This document shows, in pieces, positions 39,638 to 49,144 of a stretch of DNA of 64,000 nt (within the stretch, counting starts at the first letter, position 1; each line of letters begins with the position of its first letter). Under the pieces are notes generated by a model. The model was not told the DNA's origin. It did not search any database and worked only from the letters and a program-made list of their open reading frames with translations. The stretch is taken from contig JAFGTE010000013.1 in assembly GCA_016934215.1 (NCBI GenBank), positions 1 to 64,000 of the forward strand, written 5' to 3'. The translations under genes and the position numbers were made by a program. Source of the stretch: Candidatus Peregrinibacteria bacterium. GTDB taxonomy: Bacteria > Patescibacteriota > Gracilibacteria > UM-FILTER-43-11.

Positions 39638-40627
39638 ATGCAGACATTTAAACCCGAATTAGAGTATCGAAGGCCAAAATCAGGCAATGTCAGGAAGTTT
39701 TTTAAGGAAACCGGCTTATTTATTGCAGATATCTTTTACAACGCCATTGTTATCATTGTACTGGTGGTACTGATTCGCAGTTTTCTGATTTCCCCTTTTC
39801 GGGTGGTCGGTTCATCGATGGCTGACACGCTCGACAATAAGGAATTTATACTGATCGACAAGCTCAGTTATCTGGTGGGTGATATTGAGCGCGGCGACCC
39901 GGTTGTCTTTTTACCGCCTGCTACCAGCAAAGACACACCCAAGTTTGAAGAAATGGTTCAGGTTAAGGCTTCCGGGACCGGTGTCTTCAATTTTTCTGAA
40001 CTGCGACACGTCAAAAATGCTGTTTATTGTGATGGTCATTTGCTTAGCGCTTTTTGGTTCTGTAAAGAAAAGGTGAAACCCGGAGATCTTGTTTATTACG
40101 CTCCTCAGAAGGAAGTCGCAGGCAGTTCAGGAAAACAAACCAACTGGAACCTGGTTAAAAGAATTGAAGTGGATGAAAATACCTATAAACAAGGTACGAT
40201 CGCTTTTGAAGGAGAAAAAGAAACTATTTACACCGTGCGGGTCTATGGATCAAAAGGGCCTGAATATTTTGTGAAGCGTGTTATTGGCATTCCGGGTGAT
40301 ACAGTTAAAATTGACGGGGGGCGCGTTTACATCAAAAGGTCTGAAGATCAGGATTTTTGGCAAATTGATGAATCTTTTCTGAACTCAGAAAACCTCAATA
40401 GGACCTATATCAGCCAAAAACACCGTCAAAATGTCTACGAGGTGCCGGAAGGTCATTATTTTGTTATGGGAGATAACCGGAATCATAGTAATGACAGCCG
40501 GAGCTGGCTTGAGCCTATCACACAGGAAGCCTTTGCTTTTGTGCCTGAAAATAATATCAGCGGTAAAGTTTTAATTGTCCTTTGGCCGATTAATAACTTC
40601 CGACTTATTGAATCGGCCGATTTTTAG
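39638..40627 (+). CDS. lepB: signal peptidase I with large insertion
   Basis: FLISPFRVVGSSMADTL (Ser), FVKRVIGIPGDTV (Lys), YFVMGDNRNHSNDSR. Confidence 0.93.
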   Translation: MQTFKPELEYRRPKSGNVRKFFKETGLFIADIFYNAIVIIVLVVLIRSFLISPFRVVGSSMADTLDNKEFILIDKLSYLVGDIERGDPVVFLPPATSKDTPKFEEMVQVKASGTGVFNFSELRHVKNAVYCDGHLLSAFWFCKEKVKPGDLVYYAPQKEVAGSSGKQTNWNLVKRIEVDENTYKQGTIAFEGEKETIYTVRVYGSKGPEYFVKRVIGIPGDTVKIDGGRVYIKRSEDQDFWQIDESFLNSENLNRTYISQKHRQNVYEVPEGHYFVMGDNRNHSNDSRSWLEPITQEAFAFVPENNISGKVLIVLWPINNFRLIESADF

Positions 40628-40691
40628 CAATATTACCCTTGAAAAAAGGTCCAAAAAATGATATAATGGACTGATAATAATTTATCAGCCA

Positions 40692-41315
40692 ATGGATCAG
40701 AACTCATCTCAAAATCCAGGTCCGCAAAGCGTTACCCCCGCTCAAGCTTCTATTCCTGCACCCCCTCCTTCACAAGATGCTTCCGCAACTCAAAAAGGTG
40801 CCGATTTAAAAGATCAGAGTGTGCTCAGTAAGAGTCAGGATCCTGCCACGCTGGAAGCCCCGCTCAAAATTACGATCATTCTTCCTACGAATGCTTATTT
40901 TATGGCTGGTATTCGTGATTTTACTATGACCGTCACTCAGAATATGACAGGCTTCTCTCAGCAATGGGCTTATCGTTTTCAGTCGGTTGTGGATGAACTT
41001 ACGAACAATGCGATTGAATTTGGTTCTAAGGCCGGAGAAAATATCACCATCACTTTTGTGAGTGTAAAAGGAAAATACATTGAAGTTTACGTAAGAGATA
41101 CTGGTACCGGTGTTAAAAAAATGACAGCGGCTGATATGATGCAGTATCTGGAAACCCATAAAAATATCGATCCGACCACCATTACCACCATTCGCGGCCG
41201 CGGCCTTTCTCAGATCGTGGCTAACTGGGCTGATAAAGTTGGATTCACTGACAATGAAGGTGGTGGTTTAACGGCTCATGTAGTGAAATACTTTGATGCC
41301 AATGAACAACTTTAG
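40692..41315 (+). CDS. RsbW-like anti-sigma/HATPase protein
   Basis: VVDELTNNAIEFGSKAGENITI; VRDTGTGV; GRGLSQI. Confidence 0.8.
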   Translation: MDQNSSQNPGPQSVTPAQASIPAPPPSQDASATQKGADLKDQSVLSKSQDPATLEAPLKITIILPTNAYFMAGIRDFTMTVTQNMTGFSQQWAYRFQSVVDELTNNAIEFGSKAGENITITFVSVKGKYIEVYVRDTGTGVKKMTAADMMQYLETHKNIDPTTITTIRGRGLSQIVANWADKVGFTDNEGGGLTAHVVKYFDANEQL

Positions 41316-41340
41316 ATAAATAACGATTAATTACCAAGCT

Positions 41341-41838
41341 ATGTCAGATATTCAAATAGCCTTTCAGGACTTAACCCTCGGTGCAAAAGCTGCCAAACTC
41401 ATTACTTTTGTGGGTCAGCTGGATGAAACCAATGTGGATCATGAGGCAAGAAAAATCTATCAGGTGATCACTGAAATGGCTGAGCCGGTCCTGCTTCTGG
41501 ATTTTTCTGATCTTGAATACATGAATTCAAAGTCCATCGGTTATGTGACTGACTGGTTTACGCAAGCGAGCGCAAAGAACGGTTCGATTTCCATCATTGG
41601 TCCTAAACCAAATATTCTGGATATACTGAAAGTCGTTGGTATTACTCAGATCATCACTGTCTATAACACTCTGGAGGAAGCAAAAACTGCTCTCGGAGGA
41701 GCTTTTATTGCAGAGGTAGCCCCTGCTCCGGTTACCCCAGCTGCCCCTGCCGCATCCCCGCCCGCTGCCCCCACTGAGACGCCTGTTTCAGTCGCTCCCG
41801 CTGCCCCCACTGAGACGCCTGCCCCTCCGGCGGTTTAA
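41341..41838 (+). CDS. STAS-domain anti-anti-sigma-like protein with Pro/Ala/Thr tail
   Basis: LLLDFSDLEYMNSKSIGYVTDW. Confidence 0.85.
   Translation: MSDIQIAFQDLTLGAKAAKLITFVGQLDETNVDHEARKIYQVITEMAEPVLLLDFSDLEYMNSKSIGYVTDWFTQASAKNGSISIIGPKPNILDILKVVGITQIITVYNTLEEAKTALGGAFIAEVAPAPVTPAAPAASPPAAPTETPVSVAPAAPTETPAPPAV
41761..41820. repeat. 24-bp direct repeat
   Basis: cccgctgcccccactgagacgcct at 41761-41784 and 41797-41820. Confidence 0.95.
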
Positions 41839-41860
41839 TTTTTGTAATTGGTTTAATTTT

Positions 41861-41893
41861 AAAGAACACGCTTTTTCTTGCGGGTTCTTTTTT
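41861..41893 (+). terminator. terminator
   Basis: aaagaacacgctttttcttgcgggttctttttt. Confidence 0.7.
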
Positions 41894-41933
41894 GTTATAA
41901 TTACTTTTGAATCATTTTAGTCACTGAGAGAAA

Positions 41934-43367
41934 ATGAAAAAATTTTTACTTTTTTTAATACTGATCGCTGTCCTGGGCGGAGGGGTTTATTATTACCGAG
42001 CTATGATTTTTCCTGACAGAGGAAATACTCTCCGAGTTGTTATGAATACAGGGGCAACGGATATTTCGCCTTACGCTCTTAATTTAAATAACACAACCCG
42101 TATCAGAAATATTTATGAAGGGCTTGTGAGTTTTAATAAAAATTTAAAAATTGCTCCCGCCCTGGCCGTCAGCTGGGGCAATCTCGATAGCACCCATTGG
42201 GAATTCCGTCTCAGAGAAGGAGTGAAATTTCATGACGGCAGTGATTTTTCCGCTCAGAATGTAGTAGATTGCTTCAATAAAGCGAAAAACAGTTCAGATT
42301 CGCAAATTGCGAGCTATATCAGTACGATCGAAGATGTGAGTATCAGTTCAAAGAACCGTATTGTCGTAACAACCCATTCTCCCGATCCTTTACTTCTTTC
42401 CAAATTGACGAAAATTTTTATTTACAAAGACAACAATATTGGGACCGGTCCTTATATGCTGGATGAATGGATTCAGGGCAAACGGTTTAGCCTGAAAGCA
42501 TTTCCCGATTATTGGGGTGAAGCACCTTTTTTCCCCCAGGCTGAATATGAAGTCATATCAAATCGTTCAGAGCGAGAAAAAGCTTTTGCTGAAGGTGAGA
42601 TAGATATTCTGGTAGGTCTTACTGAAGAGCAGGCGTTGGATTTGCCTAAAGATCAGGTCATTACCAATTATGGTCTTGAGGTGAATTTTCTGATGTTTCA
42701 ATTGGATGATCCGGTTTTTGAAGACCGGAATATTCGCGAAGCCATTCAAACACTGATTGACCCTGATGAAGTGGAAGAAATTGGCAACCATTTTGTCAGA
42801 AGAAGCAATCAGTTTATTGCTGAAGGTGTATTTGGATATAACAAAGAGATTCCTTATTTCAAATATGATCCTGAAAATGAAGCCCGTGATTTATTCGGTA
42901 AAAGGCTTCAGCCGATTCGTCTGGATTATCTGGCCAGCTATGGAACGCTGGTCCAGTATCTTAAGAATAAGCTCCGGCTGGCCGGCTTCTCCGTAACGGA
43001 AACGGCTGATCAGCCCGACGACCTTCTGGAGAAAATCGGCCGCAATGAATCCTCGTTCTTCTTAATCGGATGGCGCGCAGAAGATGGCGATGCCGGAGGA
43101 TTTTTTGATGCCTTCATCCATTCTGACGGCCTTTATAACAATGGCCGATACAGTAACCCTGAAGTCGATGAACTCATCGAGCAAAGCCGGACGGAGATGG
43201 ATCCTCAAAAAAGGCTGGTCATGCTGCAGGAGATCAGCGCCAAAGTTTCGGAGGACCTTATTGGCATTCCTCTCTTTGAGACTTCCAGACTTTATGGAAT
43301 TGATAAGGGGGTCCTATGGGAGCCGCGACTGGACGGCGAAGTTCTTGCCGCTGAAATTAGCCGATAG
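41934..43367 (+). CDS. extracellular solute-binding protein family 5
   Basis: YALNLNNTTRIRNIYEGLVSFNKNLKIAPALAVSWGNLDSTHWEFRLREGVKFHDG. Confidence 0.88.
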   Translation: MKKFLLFLILIAVLGGGVYYYRAMIFPDRGNTLRVVMNTGATDISPYALNLNNTTRIRNIYEGLVSFNKNLKIAPALAVSWGNLDSTHWEFRLREGVKFHDGSDFSAQNVVDCFNKAKNSSDSQIASYISTIEDVSISSKNRIVVTTHSPDPLLLSKLTKIFIYKDNNIGTGPYMLDEWIQGKRFSLKAFPDYWGEAPFFPQAEYEVISNRSEREKAFAEGEIDILVGLTEEQALDLPKDQVITNYGLEVNFLMFQLDDPVFEDRNIREAIQTLIDPDEVEEIGNHFVRRSNQFIAEGVFGYNKEIPYFKYDPENEARDLFGKRLQPIRLDYLASYGTLVQYLKNKLRLAGFSVTETADQPDDLLEKIGRNESSFFLIGWRAEDGDAGGFFDAFIHSDGLYNNGRYSNPEVDELIEQSRTEMDPQKRLVMLQEISAKVSEDLIGIPLFETSRLYGIDKGVLWEPRLDGEVLAAEISR

Positions 43368-43425
43368 TCCTTTTCATCAGAATAAATTTATGGTACGGTT
43401 ATGAAAGTCCTTTTTAAACATTTTT

Positions 43426-44736
43426 ATGTCCAACCCAAAATACCAATCCCCCAAAGGTGTTCACGATGTTTTACCGGATGATCACCTGTATTTCTCTTTT
43501 ATTAAAAAGGTTGTCAGGCATCATTGCAGACGGGCCGGTTTCCGCCGCATTTCGACTCCCATATTTGAAAATATCGAAGTGTTTAAACGGAGTATCGGAG
43601 AAACATCAGATATTGTGGAAAAAGAGATGTTTCTTTTTGAAAGTAAATCCGGTAAGAAGTACGCGCTTAAGCCGGAGGGAACGGCCGGCGTGGTACGCGC
43701 CTATCTGGAACACGGAATGAGCAATCTGCCGAAACCGGTGGAACTTTATTACATCGAACCTCATTTCAGGTACAACCGGCCACAAAAAGGCCGGTACCGG
43801 CAGTTTCATCAGTTTGGTTTTGAAGTGATCGGTGAATCTGATCCGGCGATTGACGCTCAGGTGATCTACATTTCTCATCGTATCAATCAGGATTTGGGCA
43901 TTGCGGACCGACTGACCTTGCAGCTGAATACCATTGGCAGCAGTGAGGATCGTATTAAATTTCGTGAAGATTTAGTGAATTATTACACTGGCAAAGAAAG
44001 AAGTCTTTGTGAAGACTGCCGCAGACGAATGCATGAAAATCCGATGCGCCTGCTTGATTGTAAGGAGGAGGATTGTCAAATTCTGGCTTCTATGGCGCCC
44101 AAACTGGAAAATGTCATGAGTGACGAAAGTAAAGAACATTTTAAATTACTTCAGGAATATCTGGATGAACTGGGAGTTAAATATGAACTCAATCCTACTT
44201 TAGTTCGCGGGCTTGATTATTACACACATACTGTTTATGAATTCTGGAGCAAGCATGACGGTGCTCAGAATGCGACTGGCGGAGGTGGTCGTTATGACGG
44301 TTTGGTTGAACTGATGGGGGGTGAAAGTACCCCTGCCGTCGGTTATGCAGCCGGCATGGAACGTATTGTGGAATACATGAAGGAGGCAGGTATTCGCCCC
44401 CCGAATAAAGATAAAGTAGATGTCTTTGTGGCCCAACTTGGTCTCGTCGCTAAAAAGAAATCCCTGTCACTGATCAATGAACTCCGTGATCTTGGAATCA
44501 ATACAGTAGGCGCTATCGGAAAGTCTTCGATGAAGGGGCAGATGGGACTGGCTGACAAGCTGAATGCCAAATACAGCCTGATTCTGGGGCAGATTGAAGT
44601 ACAGGAGGGCACCATCATTCTGCGCGATATGGAAAAAGGCAGTCAGGAAACGGTGTCTTATGAAGGTATTGTGGAAAAGATGAAAAAGATTCTGGGCGAG
44701 AAAAAATTGTCTTCGAAAAAACTCTGGGAAGAATAA
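43426..44736 (+). CDS. hisS: histidyl-tRNA synthetase
   Basis: KGVHDVLPDD; RYNRPQKGRYRQFHQFGFEVIG; VRGLDYYTHTVYEF. Confidence 0.96.
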   Translation: MSNPKYQSPKGVHDVLPDDHLYFSFIKKVVRHHCRRAGFRRISTPIFENIEVFKRSIGETSDIVEKEMFLFESKSGKKYALKPEGTAGVVRAYLEHGMSNLPKPVELYYIEPHFRYNRPQKGRYRQFHQFGFEVIGESDPAIDAQVIYISHRINQDLGIADRLTLQLNTIGSSEDRIKFREDLVNYYTGKERSLCEDCRRRMHENPMRLLDCKEEDCQILASMAPKLENVMSDESKEHFKLLQEYLDELGVKYELNPTLVRGLDYYTHTVYEFWSKHDGAQNATGGGGRYDGLVELMGGESTPAVGYAAGMERIVEYMKEAGIRPPNKDKVDVFVAQLGLVAKKKSLSLINELRDLGINTVGAIGKSSMKGQMGLADKLNAKYSLILGQIEVQEGTIILRDMEKGSQETVSYEGIVEKMKKILGEKKLSSKKLWEE

Positions 44737-44888
44737 TTTCTGACAACTTTAAAAAAGTTTTCAGTACTTTCAAAATATCTGACCTCGCTCTTCATCTTCT
44801 CGCTCAGCGTCAGGACTTCCCTCAGGGTACATGCCCCCTCGGGGTTCCTTCCAGCTTCGCTCAAAGCTTCATCACTCGCTAATTATAT

Positions 44889-45710
44889 ATGACAAAAACT
44901 TTTGGTATCGTCGGGCATCCGGTGGAACATTCACTTTCCCCTGCGATGCATAATGCTGCTTTCAGGTCTGAAAGTATTGATGCTGAGTACAGGCTTTTTG
45001 ATGTCCATCCGGACAATCCTGATAATCTGGCAAATTTTTGCTATGAGACCGATATGAATCGTATTGGCGGTTTTAGTGTCACTATGCCTTACAAGGAACG
45101 TATTATGGATTACTGCGACCATTTCGATCCTTTGGCTAAAATCATTGGTGCCGTGAATACCATTAAGAATGAAAAGTCGAATCTAAACGGTTACAACACT
45201 GACAGTCCTGGCGCTATGCAGGCTTTACAGGAAAAGACTAAATTACCCGGTAAAAAGGCGCTTGTGCTCGGCACCGGCGGTGCCGGACGCGCTATTATTT
45301 ATGGGCTTAAGGAATACGGTGCGCAGGTGCATATTTTTGATCGCATACTTTCGAAGATGGAAAAAACGGCTGAACAATTTGAGGTAGACACAATTGATTT
45401 AAGAACTATTAAAGAGGCCGAATTCGATATTATTGTGAATGCCACTCCGGTAGGCAGCTTTCCGCAAATTGAGCAGAGTCTGCTGACTGCCGAACAGATT
45501 AAACAAGGAGCCCTAGTTATGGATATTGTGACTAATCCTTTGGAAACACAGCTGCTAAAGGAAGCTAAGAAAGCCGGTGCTGAAACGATTTCGGGCGAAA
45601 GGATGCTGCTTCATCAGGCGGCCGGCCAATTTACTATTTGGTTTGAGAAACCCGCCCCCTTTGAAGTTATGGAAAAAGCACTTTATGAGGAACTGAAAAA
45701 AAGGAGGTAG
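44889..45710 (+). CDS. aroE: shikimate dehydrogenase
   Basis: FGIVGHPVEHSLSPAMHNAAF; VTMPYKERI; VLGTGGAGRAIIYGL. Confidence 0.93.
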   Translation: MTKTFGIVGHPVEHSLSPAMHNAAFRSESIDAEYRLFDVHPDNPDNLANFCYETDMNRIGGFSVTMPYKERIMDYCDHFDPLAKIIGAVNTIKNEKSNLNGYNTDSPGAMQALQEKTKLPGKKALVLGTGGAGRAIIYGLKEYGAQVHIFDRILSKMEKTAEQFEVDTIDLRTIKEAEFDIIVNATPVGSFPQIEQSLLTAEQIKQGALVMDIVTNPLETQLLKEAKKAGAETISGERMLLHQAAGQFTIWFEKPAPFEVMEKALYEELKKRR

Positions 45711-45742
45711 CATACCTCTTCAGAAAGATACCCACCAATGTT

Positions 45743-46369
45743 ATGAATCGAAAAAAAAGGGCTCAACAGATCATGCAGATTCTTGACCGACTCTATCCGA
45801 AGGCGCCTATTTTGCTTAAACATAAGCAAGACAACCACTTCACCTTTCTGGTGGCAGTATTGCTTTCAGCGAGAGCTACAGACAAAGTAGTGAACAAAAT
45901 CACCCCGACACTTTTTGAGCTGGCTGACACCCCTGAAAAAATGATGAAGGTACCTGTAAAAAAAATCCGGGAGATTATTAAACCGATTGGCCTCTCCCCT
46001 GCTAAATCAAAGAATATTAAGGCGCTCAGTCAGATTTTGGTGAATCAATTTAAAGGTAAGGTTCCTGATTCCTTTGCAGCGCTTGAGAGTTTGCCTGGTG
46101 TAGGCCACAAAACAGCGTCGGTGATCATGGCCCAGGCGTTTCATCATCCGGCTTTTCCCGTGGATACCCATATTCACCGCCTGGCCAAACGCTGGGGACT
46201 TTCTAATGGCAAATCTGTAGTTCAGACGGAACGGGATTTAAAAAAAGTGTTTCCCAAAGAAAAATGGAAAAAATTACACCTTCAGATGATTTTCTTTGGC
46301 CGCGAGTATTGTAAAGCTCTGAAACACAAAGAAACTGATTGTCCCATCTGCTCAAGGTTTCAAACTTAG
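45743..46369 (+). CDS. nth: endonuclease III
   Basis: LPGVGHKTASVIM; VDTHIHRLAKRWGL; C-terminal Fe-S Cys residues. Confidence 0.95.
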   Translation: MNRKKRAQQIMQILDRLYPKAPILLKHKQDNHFTFLVAVLLSARATDKVVNKITPTLFELADTPEKMMKVPVKKIREIIKPIGLSPAKSKNIKALSQILVNQFKGKVPDSFAALESLPGVGHKTASVIMAQAFHHPAFPVDTHIHRLAKRWGLSNGKSVVQTERDLKKVFPKEKWKKLHLQMIFFGREYCKALKHKETDCPICSRFQT

Positions 46370-48402
46370 CGTACCAGAGCTATATCTGATACAAAAGTCT
46401 GATTGCGATTCAGTTCGGTTTCAAATATCGGTATCAGTGAAAAAGCGTTTGAAGAAATCGGATTGCTGTTCGTGACTATTAAGGAATCCGGTAAAATGAT
46501 TTCTTTTTTTAACGTAATATTTTCGGCACCCGCCTGCTTTTCGGCAACAAACTGATAACTGTCTTCGGGATGGAAACTGAGATTAAAAGGTAAGAGGTAA
46601 CGGATGGTGACTTCCTTTTCATCTCCTGCGTTGATGGGTCCGAGGGTGAAGGCAAATACGGTCCAGTCCAGGTCTTCGGATACTTCGATGGCCGTAAGAT
46701 CGATACCGCTGGCATCCTGAAGAGCGCTGCCTTTTGGCACATAAACCCGCATATAATCAACGTTGGGGCCACGACCCAAAATAAAGTAAGCTGATTCTTC
46801 ACCGAGGGCACCCGTGCCATAACGGCTGATCAGATTGGCCAGTTTTGTTTCAGCATGATGATTCCAGGTGTGCGTTTTTTTAATCGTCAGGACATCTTCA
46901 ATTTTTCCTTTCTCGCTGATATGACTAAGGTGATGTAACTGCATGTGCATGTACTCATCACTTTTATTCCCACCGATCGCTGTAGTGATCACAGAAAGAT
47001 AATCTTTTTTTTCAGCCGGCTTTTCTATAGCTCCATCTAAACCAATACGCACAATCAATTCCTGGACTCCCGGATGCATGGAATACATTTGCACATGACC
47101 TTCTTTAATGAGTTTTTTTCCTAAGTCAATCAGACGGCCCGTTTCGGAAAGATCAGGAATTTTTTTCTGCAGTACGGGGATCAGATCAAAAAGAAGCTGT
47201 TTGGGCGTAGCCGACTCACTGAGTTTAGCTTCCGTATAAAAAGAAATGATGTCGCTGAAATTCCCGGCACGGATCTGAAACGGAAAACTGGGCAAAACCA
47301 CCGGCCCTGTCAATTCCAGCAAGCCTTCAACCACATTCTGGTCAATGGCAATGACCGTATCGACCGAAGGCCCTTTGCTGTGTTCTAAAAACCACATAAT
47401 ACTCTGAGCGCTTGTCGGAAAGTCGGGGCTGTAATTGGCATCCCGCATGTATAAGCGGTCGGCCACCTGGTCAATTCCCGGCGGCGGATCGACCATATCG
47501 TGAAGCTGACCATCGGTTTCATAAACGTCCTTCGTCTCCATTTTGCTGATCTTTCCGTCGTTCACATCAACGATCATATAACTGCCAATGAAGCCGCCTG
47601 TCGCCCTGAGCTCGTGGTTGTTCTGAAAAAGCAGCAGATAGCGATGCGGCACGTCATCCCCCAGCAGGCTTAAGAGCACATCAAAATTCTCATCCACTTC
47701 CAGCAAAGCCGCCATCATCTGACCGATTTGCGTGCGGGCTGAGGCGATTTTCCTTCGCAGGTCTTCGGGCAGAATGTCATCGTTGATCGTCGCCATTTTA
47801 CGCTGCAGTGAAGCTGCCATGGCCAGAATTTCATCAAAAGCTATTTTTCTTTCTTTGAGCGCCTCAACCAGCCCTCCGTCCTCTCCGCCGGCCATTGCCA
47901 GCATAGCCTGGGGCAGTTCATTAAAACTCAGCATCAGCTCCGAAAGCTCCTGACCAATCTGAGTTACTTCCAGCGCACTTTCGATTAGTTTGTTGGCCGC
48001 GTCCAGATACAAGCCTTCCGACATAAATTGCTCATTTTGCGAGATTATAGGTTCCGCCGTCTGACTGAGCTTTTGAAAACTGGCTTCCGCCTCTAAAAAA
48101 TGTGTTTTGGCGGCGGCTGCATTCTTTGCCAGTAAACTCTCTGCCCCTAATTTTATGCTTTCATAGCCTTCATAGGCGTTTTCCTGCCCCTCAAATATCA
48201 TTTCCCGCCCCAGTACGTAAGCGTTCCCGATGCTCAGAAACAGAAAAGCTACCAAAGTGACGATCGCAAATAGGAAAAAATCGCTTCGCCGGCCCAATTG
48301 GGGCGGATTGGTCCCCTTTTTGGAAGGCCTGATATCAAAAAATTTTCCCTGCATGGGTTCGAGTCTGATGCCGCCTTTTTTTGGACTTTTCTTTTCGGAC
48401 AT
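46366..48402 (-). CDS. DUF4012-type membrane protein
   Basis: RYLLLFQNNHELRATGGFIGSYMIVDVNDGKI. Confidence 0.85.
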   Translation of the reverse strand: MSEKKSPKKGGIRLEPMQGKFFDIRPSKKGTNPPQLGRRSDFFLFAIVTLVAFLFLSIGNAYVLGREMIFEGQENAYEGYESIKLGAESLLAKNAAAAKTHFLEAEASFQKLSQTAEPIISQNEQFMSEGLYLDAANKLIESALEVTQIGQELSELMLSFNELPQAMLAMAGGEDGGLVEALKERKIAFDEILAMAASLQRKMATINDDILPEDLRRKIASARTQIGQMMAALLEVDENFDVLLSLLGDDVPHRYLLLFQNNHELRATGGFIGSYMIVDVNDGKISKMETKDVYETDGQLHDMVDPPPGIDQVADRLYMRDANYSPDFPTSAQSIMWFLEHSKGPSVDTVIAIDQNVVEGLLELTGPVVLPSFPFQIRAGNFSDIISFYTEAKLSESATPKQLLFDLIPVLQKKIPDLSETGRLIDLGKKLIKEGHVQMYSMHPGVQELIVRIGLDGAIEKPAEKKDYLSVITTAIGGNKSDEYMHMQLHHLSHISEKGKIEDVLTIKKTHTWNHHAETKLANLISRYGTGALGEESAYFILGRGPNVDYMRVYVPKGSALQDASGIDLTAIEVSEDLDWTVFAFTLGPINAGDEKEVTIRYLLPFNLSFHPEDSYQFVAEKQAGAENITLKKEIILPDSLIVTNSNPISSNAFSLIPIFETELNRNQTFVSDIALVR

Positions 48403-48416
48403 GGTTTTATTTTAGC

Positions 48417-48863
48417 GTGAAAAGTATTTACGACCAAATCTGGGAATCCGCTTTAAAAAAGCTGGAAGTACGTCATCATAGCAAAGCGGAACTCTTGCGC
48501 AAGCTCACTGAGAAATTTCCGGGCGATCGGGGCACGATTCTTACGGTGATTGAGGAGATGGAGCGGGTTCAGCTTTTAAATGACCGCCGTTTTACCGAAG
48601 AGTTTGTGCATCATTTAATCCAAAAACCGATCGGGCGTTTTAAAATCATGATGGAATGTAAAAAGCGAGGTTTGGATGAAGCTATGGTAGAGCAGGCTCT
48701 GCTGGACGCGGAATGGAGCGAGGAAAAGGCGATCAAAGAAGCTGTTGCCGAAAAACAGCGCGTGTTTCATGAAAAAGATGAACGCAAACGGAAACAGAAG
48801 CTGGTGAATTTCCTGAAAAACCGGGGTTTTACGGACCGTGTGATTTTTCGTTACTTTAAATAA
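48417..48863 (+). CDS. recX: RecX-family regulatory protein
   Basis: GTG start; LEVRHHSKAELLRKL, NDRRFTEEFVHHLI, GRFKIMMECKKRGL. Confidence 0.85.
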   Translation: MKSIYDQIWESALKKLEVRHHSKAELLRKLTEKFPGDRGTILTVIEEMERVQLLNDRRFTEEFVHHLIQKPIGRFKIMMECKKRGLDEAMVEQALLDAEWSEEKAIKEAVAEKQRVFHEKDERKRKQKLVNFLKNRGFTDRVIFRYFK

Positions 48864-49144
48864 AAGGTCCGCCCCCTTCCTTCAATGCTATACAAATAAC
48901 TGTCACTCAGATATTTATTTTTTCGGTATGTTTGCTTTTTCTGGCTTATTAAAGCCATTTTTATTTCTGTTTTATGCATAATTAATGTCATTGAGACAGC
49001 AATTTGTATAATGCGTTTCTACTACACTGGGGAGCCGGAGCGGCGCTGTATTGTAAAATAATTTGCTTTCTGAAGCTTTTTTGTGTATACTTTAAGTGAT
49101 GTAGGGCTTGACAGGCCTACCTTTCACTGTAACCCAATGAAAAT

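Noticed and set aside
49001-49090. possible sRNA upstream of nusA
   Set aside because: TATAAT box is present but no -35 and only a 4-bp terminator-like stem; a nusA promoter (TTGCTT-17-TATACT) explains the region.
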